Assembly: GCA_017415515.1 (NCBI GenBank) | Contig: JAFQGI010000001.1 | Span: 41,412 to 105,411 of the forward strand | Reading direction: 5' to 3' | DNA from: Clostridia bacterium | GTDB taxonomy: Bacteria > Bacillota > Clostridia > Oscillospirales > Acutalibacteraceae | DNA length: 64,000 nt | Shown: positions 32,851 to 41,716 of the stretch, one piece after another | Position numbering within the stretch: the stretch's first letter is position 1 | How the letters are laid out: the number at the start of each line of letters is the position of its first letter | Notes under the pieces: generated by a model | The model's input: the letters and a program-made list of their open reading frames with translations, nothing else | Database searches by the model: none | Told to the model about the DNA's origin: nothing | Program-made: the position numbers and the translations under genes

Positions 32851-33831
32851 GTGGCTTACTTTTATAAAGAAAACCCTGTCTTAGAAGCGCAGGTGGACAG
32901 CTATTTTGCGCGTTTGTCAGAGTATAATGATGTCTATTGTGACGGCAAACTGTCGGTGATTCTGTTGGGCAGCCTTTCTCGTGGCGAGGGGACTTGGCAG
33001 CCCACCGTTACCGGTGCTCGCATCCTCAGCGATATCGAATATTTCACCGTGTATCCCGATGGCTTTGACGGCTTGAGCGCCTTTACCGATTATGCCAAGG
33101 AAGTGCAGCGGGAAGTGTTTGCCGATCAGGATTCGGCGCTGTTTCATATTGATAACACATTTGTACGCCGCGAGGCGTTGCCTCGTATGGAACGCAAGTT
33201 GCTCACCTACGACGCAACTCGTATGGGTAAAACGGTGGTGGGGGAGGACTGCGTCCCCTTGCTGCCCATTATCACAGTAGAGAATATCAACTTGTGTGAC
33301 ATTCGCGACATTCTCACGCATCGTGTGTTTTCTGTGCTACATTACGGCTTGCCGATGAAGCGAGAGGGCGATTTGGATGGCTATCGCTATTCCTTGGCAA
33401 AAAACTCGTTGGATCTGATGACGGTGCTGCTGGTCTCTTACGGCTTTCTGGAGAGTGGATTTATCCGCCGTCTGGAGTTGGTTAAAGCGTTGCCGATCGA
33501 GGAGCGCACCAAGGCGTATTTTGCGTATTGCTTATCCATCAAGTTATCTGCCGCATGTGACGTGACGTTCACCATTGAGGAGATGGAAGAGCAATTTTTG
33601 TCTTTGCTGAATGCGCTGTCCCGTTCTTTCCGCGTGCCGCTTAAGAATATATGGCGCAACCGCCGTGCGGTGGTGCGGCGGCGAATGGGTATGATCAAGC
33701 GCGCTCTGCGCTACCGTCATCTGCCGCGATGCGGTCATTTGAAGAGTTTGATCGTTTCTTTCGAGAAGAAATTGCCGCTGACCTACCGCCAGCTTAATAA
33801 CAACTTGATCATCAACGGGTATCCTACCTGA
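32851..33831 (+). CDS. Nucleotidyltransferase-fold (Pol-beta-like) protein of unknown role
   Basis: This 326-residue protein contains LLGSLSRGEGTW (about residues 33-44) followed by LSDIEYFTV near residue 60, i.e. the GS-x2-RGE loop and a D-x-E metal pair of the Pol-beta/MNT nucleotidyltransferase superfamily. The rest is helical, with a basic C-terminus (NRRAVVRRRMGMIKRALR). The start is a GTG at 32851 with AAAGGA 9 nt upstream; a TTG two codons earlier overlaps the previous stop and lies too near that site. Possible roles are nucleotidylylation of a glycan or protein in partnership with the adjacent phosphatase-like enzyme; this is inference. Confidence 0.6.
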   Translation: MAYFYKENPVLEAQVDSYFARLSEYNDVYCDGKLSVILLGSLSRGEGTWQPTVTGARILSDIEYFTVYPDGFDGLSAFTDYAKEVQREVFADQDSALFHIDNTFVRREALPRMERKLLTYDATRMGKTVVGEDCVPLLPIITVENINLCDIRDILTHRVFSVLHYGLPMKREGDLDGYRYSLAKNSLDLMTVLLVSYGFLESGFIRRLELVKALPIEERTKAYFAYCLSIKLSAACDVTFTIEEMEEQFLSLLNALSRSFRVPLKNIWRNRRAVVRRRMGMIKRALRYRHLPRCGHLKSLIVSFEKKLPLTYRQLNNNLIINGYPT

Positions 33832-33856
33832 TCGACATAGTAAGGAGACGTTTGTT

Positions 33857-35311
33857 TTGAATAAAACAGCGAAAAACACAGCAATATACTTTGCCGGCAC
33901 GGTCATAATGGCGGTATTTGGTTTTATCAACACTATGTTGCTAACGCGGGTGTTGGATGAACAGGTATATGCTATGTATGGCTTGCTACATAATTTTGTT
34001 ACCACCGTCGTGATGTTCATCAGTTTTGGTTATGATACGGCCTATTCCCGTTTTTATTACCAACACAACCAGCCACAGAACAGATTTTTAGTTAAGTCAA
34101 TGCTTGTTCCGATTGGTTTGTTTTTAGTATTTACGGTTGTGTTGGTGGAGCCGCGGCAATATTTGGTGCAATATATATTTGGAGATCGGTTTTCTGCAAT
34201 TGCAATATTGTTGTTGTTGTGCTATATTTTCTTTTCATTTGTACATCGCTTTACTCAGTTAACTGCGCGAATGGAAGAACGCGCATTCAATTATGTTGCT
34301 TCTAGTTTTATTGGAAGATTCGGTTTTGTGATCATAGTTTTCATCGTTTTTTTACTTTGGAACGAGGTCGGATTTGATTGGATTCTTTGGTCTTCTCTAA
34401 TTGGGGCGGCCGGTGCTACACTGATAAACCTATGGGTTTTGTTTGCAGTACGTCTGCAAGTCAATGATAACGGCGGACCTATCGGGCATCGAGAAATGAT
34501 GGCTTATGGCTTTCCTCATATGATAAATAGCGTCTTGATATTGGCCATCCCTTTAATTGAAAAATTGATTGTACGCGATTTGGCTGGTTGGGAGATACTT
34601 GGTATTTATACGGCAGCTGCTGTTTTTCAAACCGTTGTATCTATGGTTACGCTTACTGTGAACAACATTTGGAATCCTCTGGTTTTCAAACATTGTGACC
34701 AACCGGTTCTTTTTAAACCCATTTTGCACAGTTTTGGAAATGTAATTACCGTCATTATTGTTTCCGGATTTTCGTTGTGTGTTTTACTGCGGCGGTGGCT
34801 GGTATTGATTTTGGATAGAAGCTATTTCAACGTGTATATTATTGCGCCTGCTATTTGTTTTGGCGCTTGTCTTACATTGCTGTCGGTTATTTATGCTTCT
34901 GGAATCAACATTGTTAAGAAGACAATTCACCACGTGGTAGAACCCATTTTGCAGATGATCTTCTCTTTGGTTTGTTGCCACTTGTTTATTCCTCCTCTTG
35001 GTTTGGTGGGGGTTGGTATTGCTGTTTTGATCAGTGTTGTGCTCAGCCGTATCTACAAGATGATTGTCGGTCTTCATCTGTATGACACCGGCGCATCGGA
35101 GCATAAGATGTGGATTTTAATGGGTTTGTGTACAGCGGTAGCATTTGCATCGCTTTTCTTAACCAGCTTCATTGCGGATTTGGTTATGTTTATCGTGTTG
35201 ATTGTGGCGATGTTGTTGGTTTTGAATAAAGATCTGATAACCGTTGTAAACACAGCAAAAACGTTGTTGATACCTAAGAAAAAATCCGTTAAAAATGAGG
35301 TGCAGGAATGA
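33857..35311 (+). CDS. Polysaccharide flippase (Wzx-like, MATE/MVF superfamily)
   Basis: This 484-residue protein has about fourteen hydrophobic segments and the usual flippase start (KNTAIYFAGTVIMAVFGFINTMLLTRVL, here cut as FAGTVIMAVFGFINT). It moves undecaprenyl-linked repeat units across the membrane. The start is a TTG at 33857 with AAGGAGA about 9 nt upstream. The gene is clearly more AT-rich than its neighbours (many TTT, ATT and ATA codons), suggesting separate ancestry. It ends overlapping udk. Confidence 0.9.
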   Translation: MNKTAKNTAIYFAGTVIMAVFGFINTMLLTRVLDEQVYAMYGLLHNFVTTVVMFISFGYDTAYSRFYYQHNQPQNRFLVKSMLVPIGLFLVFTVVLVEPRQYLVQYIFGDRFSAIAILLLLCYIFFSFVHRFTQLTARMEERAFNYVASSFIGRFGFVIIVFIVFLLWNEVGFDWILWSSLIGAAGATLINLWVLFAVRLQVNDNGGPIGHREMMAYGFPHMINSVLILAIPLIEKLIVRDLAGWEILGIYTAAAVFQTVVSMVTLTVNNIWNPLVFKHCDQPVLFKPILHSFGNVITVIIVSGFSLCVLLRRWLVLILDRSYFNVYIIAPAICFGACLTLLSVIYASGINIVKKTIHHVVEPILQMIFSLVCCHLFIPPLGLVGVGIAVLISVVLSRIYKMIVGLHLYDTGASEHKMWILMGLCTAVAFASLFLTSFIADLVMFIVLIVAMLLVLNKDLITVVNTAKTLLIPKKKSVKNEVQE

Positions 35312-35934
35312 TGAAACCATACATTATCGGCATTGCCGGCGGCAGCGGATCGGGCAAGTCCACCTTTGCTCAGCGACTGAAAAATGCGTTTCCGGACCAG
35401 GTGTCGCTGGTCAGCTGTGACAATTACTATTTGCCCCATGACGAGCTGTCGCTGGAAGAGCGCGCCAATTTGAACTATGACGCCCCCTACGCTTTGGAGT
35501 TTGATTTGATGGTGCGCCATTTGGAAGAACTGAAGCGAGGGCAGACGGTGCAATGCCCAGTGTATGATTTTACCCGCCACACCCGCAGTAACGCGGTTAC
35601 CCCCATCGAGCCTCGCCCTATTATCCTCATTGACGGTATTTTGATTTTCCACGACCCGGCTTTGCGGTCGTGTATGGACCTCAAAATCTATGTAGAGACG
35701 GATGCCGACGAGCGTATCCTGCGCCGTGCCCGACGCGATATGCGAGAGCGTGGACGCGATCTTGATAGTGTGATTCATCAGTATCTCTCCACCGTTAAGC
35801 CGATGCACAACGCCTACGTGGAGCCCACCAAGGTGTTTGCGGATGTCATTCTCAATGGTGGTAAAAACGAACAGGCCTTCATCTTGGTCAAAACACAAAT
35901 TGACCAGTTATTACGTGAGCAGGAGGAATTGTAA
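35308..35934 (+). CDS. udk: Uridine kinase
   Basis: The 208-residue kinase has Walker A GIAGGSGSGKST, the base/ribose region VSCDNYYLPHDEL, CPVYDFTRHTR and ILIDGILIFHDPAL, as in Udk. It phosphorylates uridine or cytidine to the monophosphate. It lies between the flippase (overlap of 4 bases) and capE (one base gap), which is unusual and suggests supply of uridine nucleotides for UDP-sugars. ATG 35308 and ATG 35311 are both possible starts. Confidence 0.92.
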   Translation: MMKPYIIGIAGGSGSGKSTFAQRLKNAFPDQVSLVSCDNYYLPHDELSLEERANLNYDAPYALEFDLMVRHLEELKRGQTVQCPVYDFTRHTRSNAVTPIEPRPIILIDGILIFHDPALRSCMDLKIYVETDADERILRRARRDMRERGRDLDSVIHQYLSTVKPMHNAYVEPTKVFADVILNGGKNEQAFILVKTQIDQLLREQEEL

Positions 35935-35935
35935 T

Positions 35936-36976
35936 ATGTCTGTTTTTAAGGATAAAACGCTTCTCATCACCGGTGGTACCGGTTCTTTCGGCAATGCGGT
36001 GCTCAACCGTTTTCTCAACACCGATATCGGCGAGATTCGCATTTTCTCCCGTGACGAGAAGAAGCAGGACGATATGCGCCACGAGTTTCAGGCTAAGATG
36101 CCTGAGGTGGCGGAGAAAATCAAGTTTTTCATCGGCGACGTGCGTGATTTGCATAGTGTGCGCGGTGCGATGTACGGTGTGGACTATATCTTTCACGCTG
36201 CTGCCTTAAAGCAGGTGCCTTCCTGTGAGTTTTTTCCCATGGAGGCGGTGCGCACCAATGTTATCGGCACCGACAATGTGCTGACTGCCGCCATTGAGGC
36301 GGGGGTGGACTCGGTGATCTGCCTCTCCACCGATAAGGCGGCCTATCCCGTCAACGCCATGGGTATCACTAAGGCGTTGGAAGAGCGTGTGGCGGTGGCC
36401 AAGGCCCGTACCACCGACACCACAAAGATTTGCTGCACCCGCTACGGCAATGTGATGTGTTCTCGTGGCTCGGTCATCCCTCTTTGGATCGAGCAGATCA
36501 AAGCCGGCAATCCCATTACCATCACCGAGCCCTCTATGACCCGTTTTATCATGAGCTTGGATGAGGCTGTGGACTTGGTGCTGTTTGCCTTCGAAAACGG
36601 CACCAGTGGCGACATTTTGGTGCAGAAAGCACCCGCTTGCACCATCGAGACCTTGGCAAAGGCGGTCACCGAACTGTTCGACAGCAGCACCGAGATTAAG
36701 GTCATCGGCATCCGTCATGGCGAGAAGATGTACGAGACCCTGCTCACCAATGAGGAATGTGCCAACGCGGTGGATATGGGCGATTTCTATCGCGTTCCCG
36801 CCGACAACCGTGGCCTCAACTACGACAAATATTTCAGCGACGGAAACAAGGACCGCAACCCGCTGTCCGAGTTCAACTCCAACAACACCCAACTGTTGGA
36901 TGTGGAGCAGGTGAAGGAGAAACTGCTCTCTCTGCAGTACATTCGTGATGAGATTGCCGCTTGGAAGGATAAGTAA
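35936..36976 (+). CDS. capE: UDP-GlcNAc C5-epimerase/4,6-dehydratase (CapE/WbjB type)
   Basis: This 346-residue extended SDR has GGTGSFGNAVL (Rossmann loop), the FHAAALKQVPSCEFFPMEA block of the CapD/CapE group and a catalytic M-x3-K (AMGITKALEE) where classical enzymes have YxxxK, as in CapE. The C-terminus contains RHGEKMYETLLTNEE. CapE converts UDP-GlcNAc to a 4-keto-6-deoxy sugar, the first step to UDP-L-FucNAc. capF and capG follow two genes downstream, which strengthens the assignment. Confidence 0.88.
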   Translation: MSVFKDKTLLITGGTGSFGNAVLNRFLNTDIGEIRIFSRDEKKQDDMRHEFQAKMPEVAEKIKFFIGDVRDLHSVRGAMYGVDYIFHAAALKQVPSCEFFPMEAVRTNVIGTDNVLTAAIEAGVDSVICLSTDKAAYPVNAMGITKALEERVAVAKARTTDTTKICCTRYGNVMCSRGSVIPLWIEQIKAGNPITITEPSMTRFIMSLDEAVDLVLFAFENGTSGDILVQKAPACTIETLAKAVTELFDSSTEIKVIGIRHGEKMYETLLTNEECANAVDMGDFYRVPADNRGLNYDKYFSDGNKDRNPLSEFNSNNTQLLDVEQVKEKLLSLQYIRDEIAAWKDK

Positions 36977-36978
36977 GA

Positions 36979-38160
36979 ATGGATTTGTTTCAACAACAAG
37001 CTTTGGCGTTGATTCGCGGTGCTTTGAAGGGGGAAAAATGTACCCTTCCGGAGGCGCCGGATATGGACGGCCTGCTGAAATTGGCGAGCAAGCACAAGAT
37101 TGCCGCCTTAATGTACTATGCCCTCCACAACGCCGGCTATGACAACGATCCTGTTACGCAGCAGTTGTTTTTCCATTGCTGTCGATATATGGCAATTAGC
37201 GAAGGACAAATGGCGATGCTGGGTCGTGTGACTGCCGCTTTCGAAGAGCGTCACATCGACTATCTCCCGCTCAAAGGTGTGCTGCTCAAAGAAATCTACC
37301 CCCGGCCCGAAATGCGGCGCATGGGAGATGCGGATATTCTTTTCCGCCGTGAGCAGTACGAGGATATTAAAGTGGTGCTGACCGAGTTGGGGTTCTCCTT
37401 CGACTACGAGACGGATCATGAGGCGGTGTGGAAGCATCCCAGTCTGCTATTGGAGATGCACAAGCGTATTGTGCCGCGCCGTGACAAGGATCTCTATCGC
37501 TATTTCGGTAACGGTTGGTCTCACGCCATAGCGAACGAGGACAATCCATACCGCTACCATTTCACTCTCGAGATGCAGTTTGTCAGCCTGTTTATCCACC
37601 TCGTCAAGCATTATCGTGGCGGCGGCATCGGTTTGAGCCACATGATTGACCTGTGGGTGTTCCGTCGCCATTATCCGGAGCTGGACGAGGCAATGATCCG
37701 CGCCGAGTTGGACAAGGTCTATTTGGGTGAGTTTTACGCCAATGTGTGGGAAACCTTGCAGGTCTGGTTCGAGGGGGCAGAGGCCACCGAAAAGACGGAT
37801 TTCATCACCAACGTGATTTTTGAAAACGGTGTCTACGGCACCCGTGAGCGAGCGCACCTGTCCTATGTTGCCAAGGCAGGTCATGGTGCGAAAGCCCATA
37901 AAAATAGCTATGTAACGAAATGGTTACATTTAGTGTTCCCACCTAAGAGTGCTTTGCAGACTAAATATCCCGTGTTGCGACGGTGCGCTGTGCTGTTGCC
38001 TGTTATCTGGGTGGTGCGTTGGGTGGATACGCTTCTGTTCCATCGTAAACGTATCGCACAGCGCAACACCGATATTCAGCGTACAAACGTAGAGAGCATT
38101 GAGCAGTTTGAGCAGGCTTTGCATTATGTGGGATTGGAATATCATTTTGAAGAGGAGTGA
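36979..38160 (+). CDS. Nucleotidyltransferase-family protein (NTP_transf_5-like)
   Basis: The 393-residue protein shows the NTP_transf_5 signature: YLPLKGVLLKEIYPRPEMRR (about 95-114) and MGDADILFRREQYEDI, with the D-x-D metal pair in GDADI. It sits between capE and capF, two bases after capE and six before capF. Proteins of this family are frequent in Firmicutes surface-sugar loci, but their substrates are unproven. The C-terminal third contains a hydrophobic stretch (RRCAVLLPVIWVVRWVDTLL) that could associate with the membrane. Confidence 0.8.
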   Translation: MDLFQQQALALIRGALKGEKCTLPEAPDMDGLLKLASKHKIAALMYYALHNAGYDNDPVTQQLFFHCCRYMAISEGQMAMLGRVTAAFEERHIDYLPLKGVLLKEIYPRPEMRRMGDADILFRREQYEDIKVVLTELGFSFDYETDHEAVWKHPSLLLEMHKRIVPRRDKDLYRYFGNGWSHAIANEDNPYRYHFTLEMQFVSLFIHLVKHYRGGGIGLSHMIDLWVFRRHYPELDEAMIRAELDKVYLGEFYANVWETLQVWFEGAEATEKTDFITNVIFENGVYGTRERAHLSYVAKAGHGAKAHKNSYVTKWLHLVFPPKSALQTKYPVLRRCAVLLPVIWVVRWVDTLLFHRKRIAQRNTDIQRTNVESIEQFEQALHYVGLEYHFEEE

Positions 38161-38166
38161 TGCCTT

Positions 38167-39315
38167 GTGAAGATACTGGTTACCGGCGCTCATGGCTTTG
38201 TTGGTAAGAATTTGTGTGCCACACTGTATAATATTGCCGCCGGCAAAGATCGCTCCCACGGCATCGATGCGGACATCACCGTGTATGAATACGACCTGGA
38301 CACCGATCCCGCTTTGCTGGACGTTTATTGCAGTGATTGCGATTTTGTGTTCCACTTGGCAGGTGTCAATCGCCCTCAAGATCCCGCGGAGTTTATGACG
38401 GGCAATTTTGGTTTTACTTCTGTTTTGCTCGATACGCTGCGTCAGCATAATAACACCTGTCCCGTGATGCTGTCCTCCTCCATTCAGGCGGCATTGGACA
38501 ATCCCTATGGTCAATCCAAAATGGCAGGGGAGGAGTTGCTTCTTTCTTATGGTAAGGAGACGGGGGCGGATGTATTGATTTATCGCTTGCCCAATGTGTT
38601 TGGCAAGTGGTGCCGTCCCAATTATAATTCCGCCATCGCTACCTTCTGCTACAATGTGTCCCATGACCTGCCGATTCAGGTCAACGACCGCGCCATTCAG
38701 TTGACATTGGTGTATGTTGATGACGTGGTGGACGAGCTGGTGCGGGCATTGGAAGGCAATCCCGACCGCGATGGTGACTATTGCCGTGTACCCGTGGAGC
38801 ATAAGGCGACCTTGGGGGAGATCGTGGATTTGATCTACACTTTTCACGATCAACCGGCCACTTTGATGATGCCGGAGATCCCCAACGGCAGTTTCGCCAA
38901 GAAGCTGTATTCTACGTATCTATCCTATCTGCCGGCCGACAAAGCCATCTTCGATCTCAAGATGAACGTGGATGACCGTGGCAGTTTTACGGAACTCTTA
39001 AAGACCGCATCCTGCGGTCAGTTCAGCGTGAACATTTCTAAACCCGGCATTACCAAAGGACAGCATTGGCATCACACTAAGTGGGAGTTCTTTATGGTGG
39101 TGTCCGGAACAGGTCGCATTGAACAGCGTAAGATTGGCACCGATGAGGTGCTGACCTTTGATGTGTCTGGCGAGCGTATTCAGGCAGTGCAGATGTTACC
39201 CGGCTATACTCACAATATTATCAACCTGTCGGAGACACAGGATTTGGTGACCGTGATGTGGGCAAACGAACTCTTCGACCCCAATAAACCCGATACGTTT
39301 TTTGAGAAGGTGTAA
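38167..39315 (+). CDS. capF: Bifunctional CapF-type reductase/epimerase with cupin domain
   Basis: The 382-residue protein has an N-terminal SDR domain (VTGAHGFVGKNL; FHLAGVNRPQDPAEF; active-site region MLSSSIQA and NPYGQSKMAGEELL) and a C-terminal cupin (NISKPGITKGQHWHHTKWEF, then GYTHNIINLS), exactly the CapF arrangement. CapF epimerises at C3 and reduces C4 to yield UDP-N-acetyl-L-talosamine in the UDP-L-FucNAc pathway. The start is GTG 38167. It follows the NTP_transf_5-like gene and precedes capG by two bases. Confidence 0.93.
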   Translation: MKILVTGAHGFVGKNLCATLYNIAAGKDRSHGIDADITVYEYDLDTDPALLDVYCSDCDFVFHLAGVNRPQDPAEFMTGNFGFTSVLLDTLRQHNNTCPVMLSSSIQAALDNPYGQSKMAGEELLLSYGKETGADVLIYRLPNVFGKWCRPNYNSAIATFCYNVSHDLPIQVNDRAIQLTLVYVDDVVDELVRALEGNPDRDGDYCRVPVEHKATLGEIVDLIYTFHDQPATLMMPEIPNGSFAKKLYSTYLSYLPADKAIFDLKMNVDDRGSFTELLKTASCGQFSVNISKPGITKGQHWHHTKWEFFMVVSGTGRIEQRKIGTDEVLTFDVSGERIQAVQMLPGYTHNIINLSETQDLVTVMWANELFDPNKPDTFFEKV

Positions 39316-39317
39316 GT

Positions 39318-40502
39318 ATGGAAATGAAAGTGGATTATTCCGATGTGAAATTTCAGGATAATGGCAAGCTGAAATTGCTTATTATCGTGGGCACCCGACC
39401 CGAGATTATTCGTTTGGCTGCTGTCATCTCTAAGTGCCGTCGCTATTTTGACTGTATTTTGGCGCACACGGGTCAGAACTATGATTACAACCTCAACGGT
39501 GTCTTCTTCCGCGATTTGAAATTGGATGACCCCGAGGTGTATATGGATGCGGTAGGAGATGATTTGGGTGCTACCGTAGGCAATATCATCAACGCCTCTT
39601 ATAAGCTGATGGCGCAGGTGAAACCCGATGCTCTGCTCATTCTGGGTGACACCAACTCTTGTCTGTCTGCCATCGCCGCTAAACGTTTGCATATCCCGAT
39701 TTTCCATATGGAGGCGGGTAATCGTTGCAAAGATGAGTGCTTGCCGGAGGAGACCAACCGCCGTATTGTGGACATCATCTCCGATGTGAATTTGGCCTAT
39801 TCTGAGCATGCTCGTAAATATCTCCATGAGTGCGGTCTGCCCAAGGAGCGGGTTTACGTCACCGGTTCCCCTATGGCTGAGGTGTTGCGTGAGAATTTGG
39901 CGGATATCGAGGCTTCCGATATTCACGCTCGCTTGGGTTTAGAAAAGGGCAAGTACATCTTACTGTCTGCCCATCGCGAGGAGAACATCGACACCGAAAA
40001 GAATTTTCTCTCGCTATTTACCGCCATCAACAAGATGGCTGAGAAGTACGATATGCCTATTCTCTATTCCTGCCATCCTCGCTCCAAGAAGCGGTTGGAG
40101 CAGAGCGGCTTTGTGTTGGATGAGCGTGTGATCCGCCACGAACCTTTGGGTTTCCACGACTATAACTGTTTGCAGATGAACGCTTTTGCGGTGGTATCTG
40201 ACAGCGGCACCTTGCCGGAGGAGAGCTCCTTCTTCACTTCCATCGGCAAGCCGTTCCCGGCGGTGTGCATCCGCACCTCCACCGAGCGCCCCGAGGCGTT
40301 GGACAAGGCCTGCTTTGTGCTGGCAGGTATCGACGAGAAAAGTCTGTTGCAGGCGGTAGATACCGCCGTTACCGCCAATGCGGAGGGCGACTACGGAATC
40401 CCCGTGCCGGACTATATCGAGGAGAATGTGTCCACTAAGGTGGTTAAGCTGATTCAGTCCTATACCGGAGTGGTCAATAAAATGGTCTGGCGCAAAAGCT
40501 AA
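39318..40502 (+). CDS. capG: UDP-GlcNAc/UDP-TalNAc 2-epimerase (CapG/WecB type)
   Basis: The 394-residue non-hydrolysing 2-epimerase has IIVGTRPEIIRLAAVI, HTGQNYDYNLNGVFF, MEAGNRCKDECLPEETNRRI and SDSGTLPEESSFF, all conserved in WecB/CapG. Next to capE and capF it should make UDP-N-acetyl-L-fucosamine. It is the last gene of the polysaccharide operon; a strong terminator follows seven bases after its stop. Confidence 0.93.
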   Translation: MEMKVDYSDVKFQDNGKLKLLIIVGTRPEIIRLAAVISKCRRYFDCILAHTGQNYDYNLNGVFFRDLKLDDPEVYMDAVGDDLGATVGNIINASYKLMAQVKPDALLILGDTNSCLSAIAAKRLHIPIFHMEAGNRCKDECLPEETNRRIVDIISDVNLAYSEHARKYLHECGLPKERVYVTGSPMAEVLRENLADIEASDIHARLGLEKGKYILLSAHREENIDTEKNFLSLFTAINKMAEKYDMPILYSCHPRSKKRLEQSGFVLDERVIRHEPLGFHDYNCLQMNAFAVVSDSGTLPEESSFFTSIGKPFPAVCIRTSTERPEALDKACFVLAGIDEKSLLQAVDTAVTANAEGDYGIPVPDYIEENVSTKVVKLIQSYTGVVNKMVWRKS

Positions 40503-40508
40503 AAAGGA

Positions 40509-40543
40509 AACAGAGGTCATCCACGGATGACCTCTGTTTTTTA
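40509..40543 (+). terminator. Terminator of the polysaccharide operon
   Basis: A near-perfect stem (40509-40523 with 40526-40540) is followed by T6. The spoIIID promoter begins directly after. Confidence 0.88.
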
Positions 40544-40548
40544 TAGCA

Positions 40549-40575
40549 TATTCCTTGTTTTTGTCTCATACAATC
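40549..40575 (+). promoter_or_regulatory. SigE-type promoter of spoIIID
   Basis: ATA (40549-40551, in GCATATT), 16 nt, CATACAAT (40568-40575): a full match to the Bacillus SigE pattern, upstream of a gene known to be SigE-dependent in Bacillus. Confidence 0.8.
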
Positions 40576-40599
40576 TACCAAGCGTTAGGAGTTGATTGT

Positions 40600-40848
40600 A
40601 TGAGGGAAACGGTACTGGACCGAGCCGTTGTGCTGGGAGAATACATATTGGATACCGGCGCCACGGTTCGGGCAACGGCGAAGCGGTTTCATATTAGTAA
40701 ATCCACGGTACATAAGGATGTGTCCGAGCGATTGCAGACGGTAAATCCACAGCTGTATGGGCAAGTGCGGCACGTGCTGGAGGTCAATAAGGCGCAGCGG
40801 CATATTCGCGGCGGCCAGGCAACCCGCCGCAAATACAAAGGGGAATAA
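40600..40848 (+). CDS. spoIIID: Sporulation transcription factor SpoIIID
   Basis: The 82-residue DNA-binding protein has the SpoIIID helix-turn-helix ATVRATAKRFHISKSTVHKD and a basic tail (RHIRGGQATRRKYKGE). It regulates mother-cell genes after SigE activation. ATG 40600 has AGGAGT about 9 nt upstream. Length and sequence are typical, so it appears functional, in contrast to the frameshifted sigG nearby. Confidence 0.96.
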   Translation: MRETVLDRAVVLGEYILDTGATVRATAKRFHISKSTVHKDVSERLQTVNPQLYGQVRHVLEVNKAQRHIRGGQATRRKYKGE

Positions 40849-40856
40849 GGCATAAG

Positions 40857-40889
40857 AAAAGCCTACACACATGGGTGTGCAGGCTTTTT
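40857..40889. terminator. Bidirectional terminator
   Basis: A 14-bp stem with one mismatch (40857-40870 with 40875-40888) starts AAAA and ends TTTT. It separates spoIIID from the convergent sigG. Confidence 0.8.
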
Positions 40890-40924
40890 GCTTTACAGCA
40901 CGAAAACCGCTGATTTCACTGGCT

Positions 40925-41697
40925 TTACAGATCTTTTTTGATTTTGTCCAGCGCACCCTTTTCCAATCGGCTTACCTGCGCTTGGGAGATGCCGATTTCG
41001 CCGGAAACTTCCACCTGGGTCATTCCTTTGATGAATCGAAGATTTAATATTTTCTTTTCGCGGTCGGATAAGGCGGCGATGGCGTCTTTGAGGGTGATCT
41101 CATCCAGCCAGTTGCGATCATCGTTGCTGTCACCGACTTGATCCATGACGAAAATCGTGTCTCCGCCGTCATTATACACCGGTTCGTAGAGACTGATCGG
41201 GTCTACAATGGCTTCTAAAGCCAAGACTACTTCTTCACGAGGCAGATCGAGCCGCTGGGCGATCTCTTCTACGGTTGGCTCGCGGGATAATTCGGCCAAA
41301 AGCGCTTCTTTGGCTTGCATGGCACGATAGGCCACATCGCGCATGGAGCGGCTGATGCGAATCGCGTTGTTGTCCCGTAAATAACGGCGGATTTCCCCAA
41401 TAATCATGGGAACGGCATAGGTGGAAAAACGCACATTTGGGATAAATCAAAGTTGTCAATGGATTTGATGAGCCCAATGCACCCGACTTGAAACAAATCA
41501 TCGGGGTTTTCACCTCGTCCGGCAAAGCGTTGTACCACACTAAGCACCAGTCGCAGATTTCCTTGTACCAGCTCATCGCGGGCTTGCCGATTTCCCTCGT
41601 GCATTTCGCGAAGGAGGCGGGTTTTTTCCGCTTCGGTAAGCACCTTCAACGTGGCGGTGTTGACACCGCATATCTCAACCTTGTTGTACATTTCCAT
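40925..41697 (-). pseudogene. sigG: Sporulation sigma factor SigG with a one-base frameshift
   Basis: Two overlapping frames together encode a complete SigG. The first (41697 to about 41437) has MYNKVEICGVNTATLKVL and DLFQVGCIGLIKSIDNFDLSQ; the second (about 41435-40925) has RFSTYAVPMIIGEIRRYLRD, region 3 and a region 4 ending SQAQVSRLEKGALDKIKKDL. Between DLSQ and RFST the minus strand reads CCCAAATG; one more A would restore NVRFST. Deletion in an A-run at 41436-41438 is therefore either a true null mutation or a sequencing/assembly error. Start 41697 (AAAGGA 5 nt away) or 41691. SigG runs late forespore transcription. A SigG-like promoter precedes it. Confidence 0.88.
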
Positions 41698-41716
41698 CCC
41701 CATCCTTTCATAGTGA

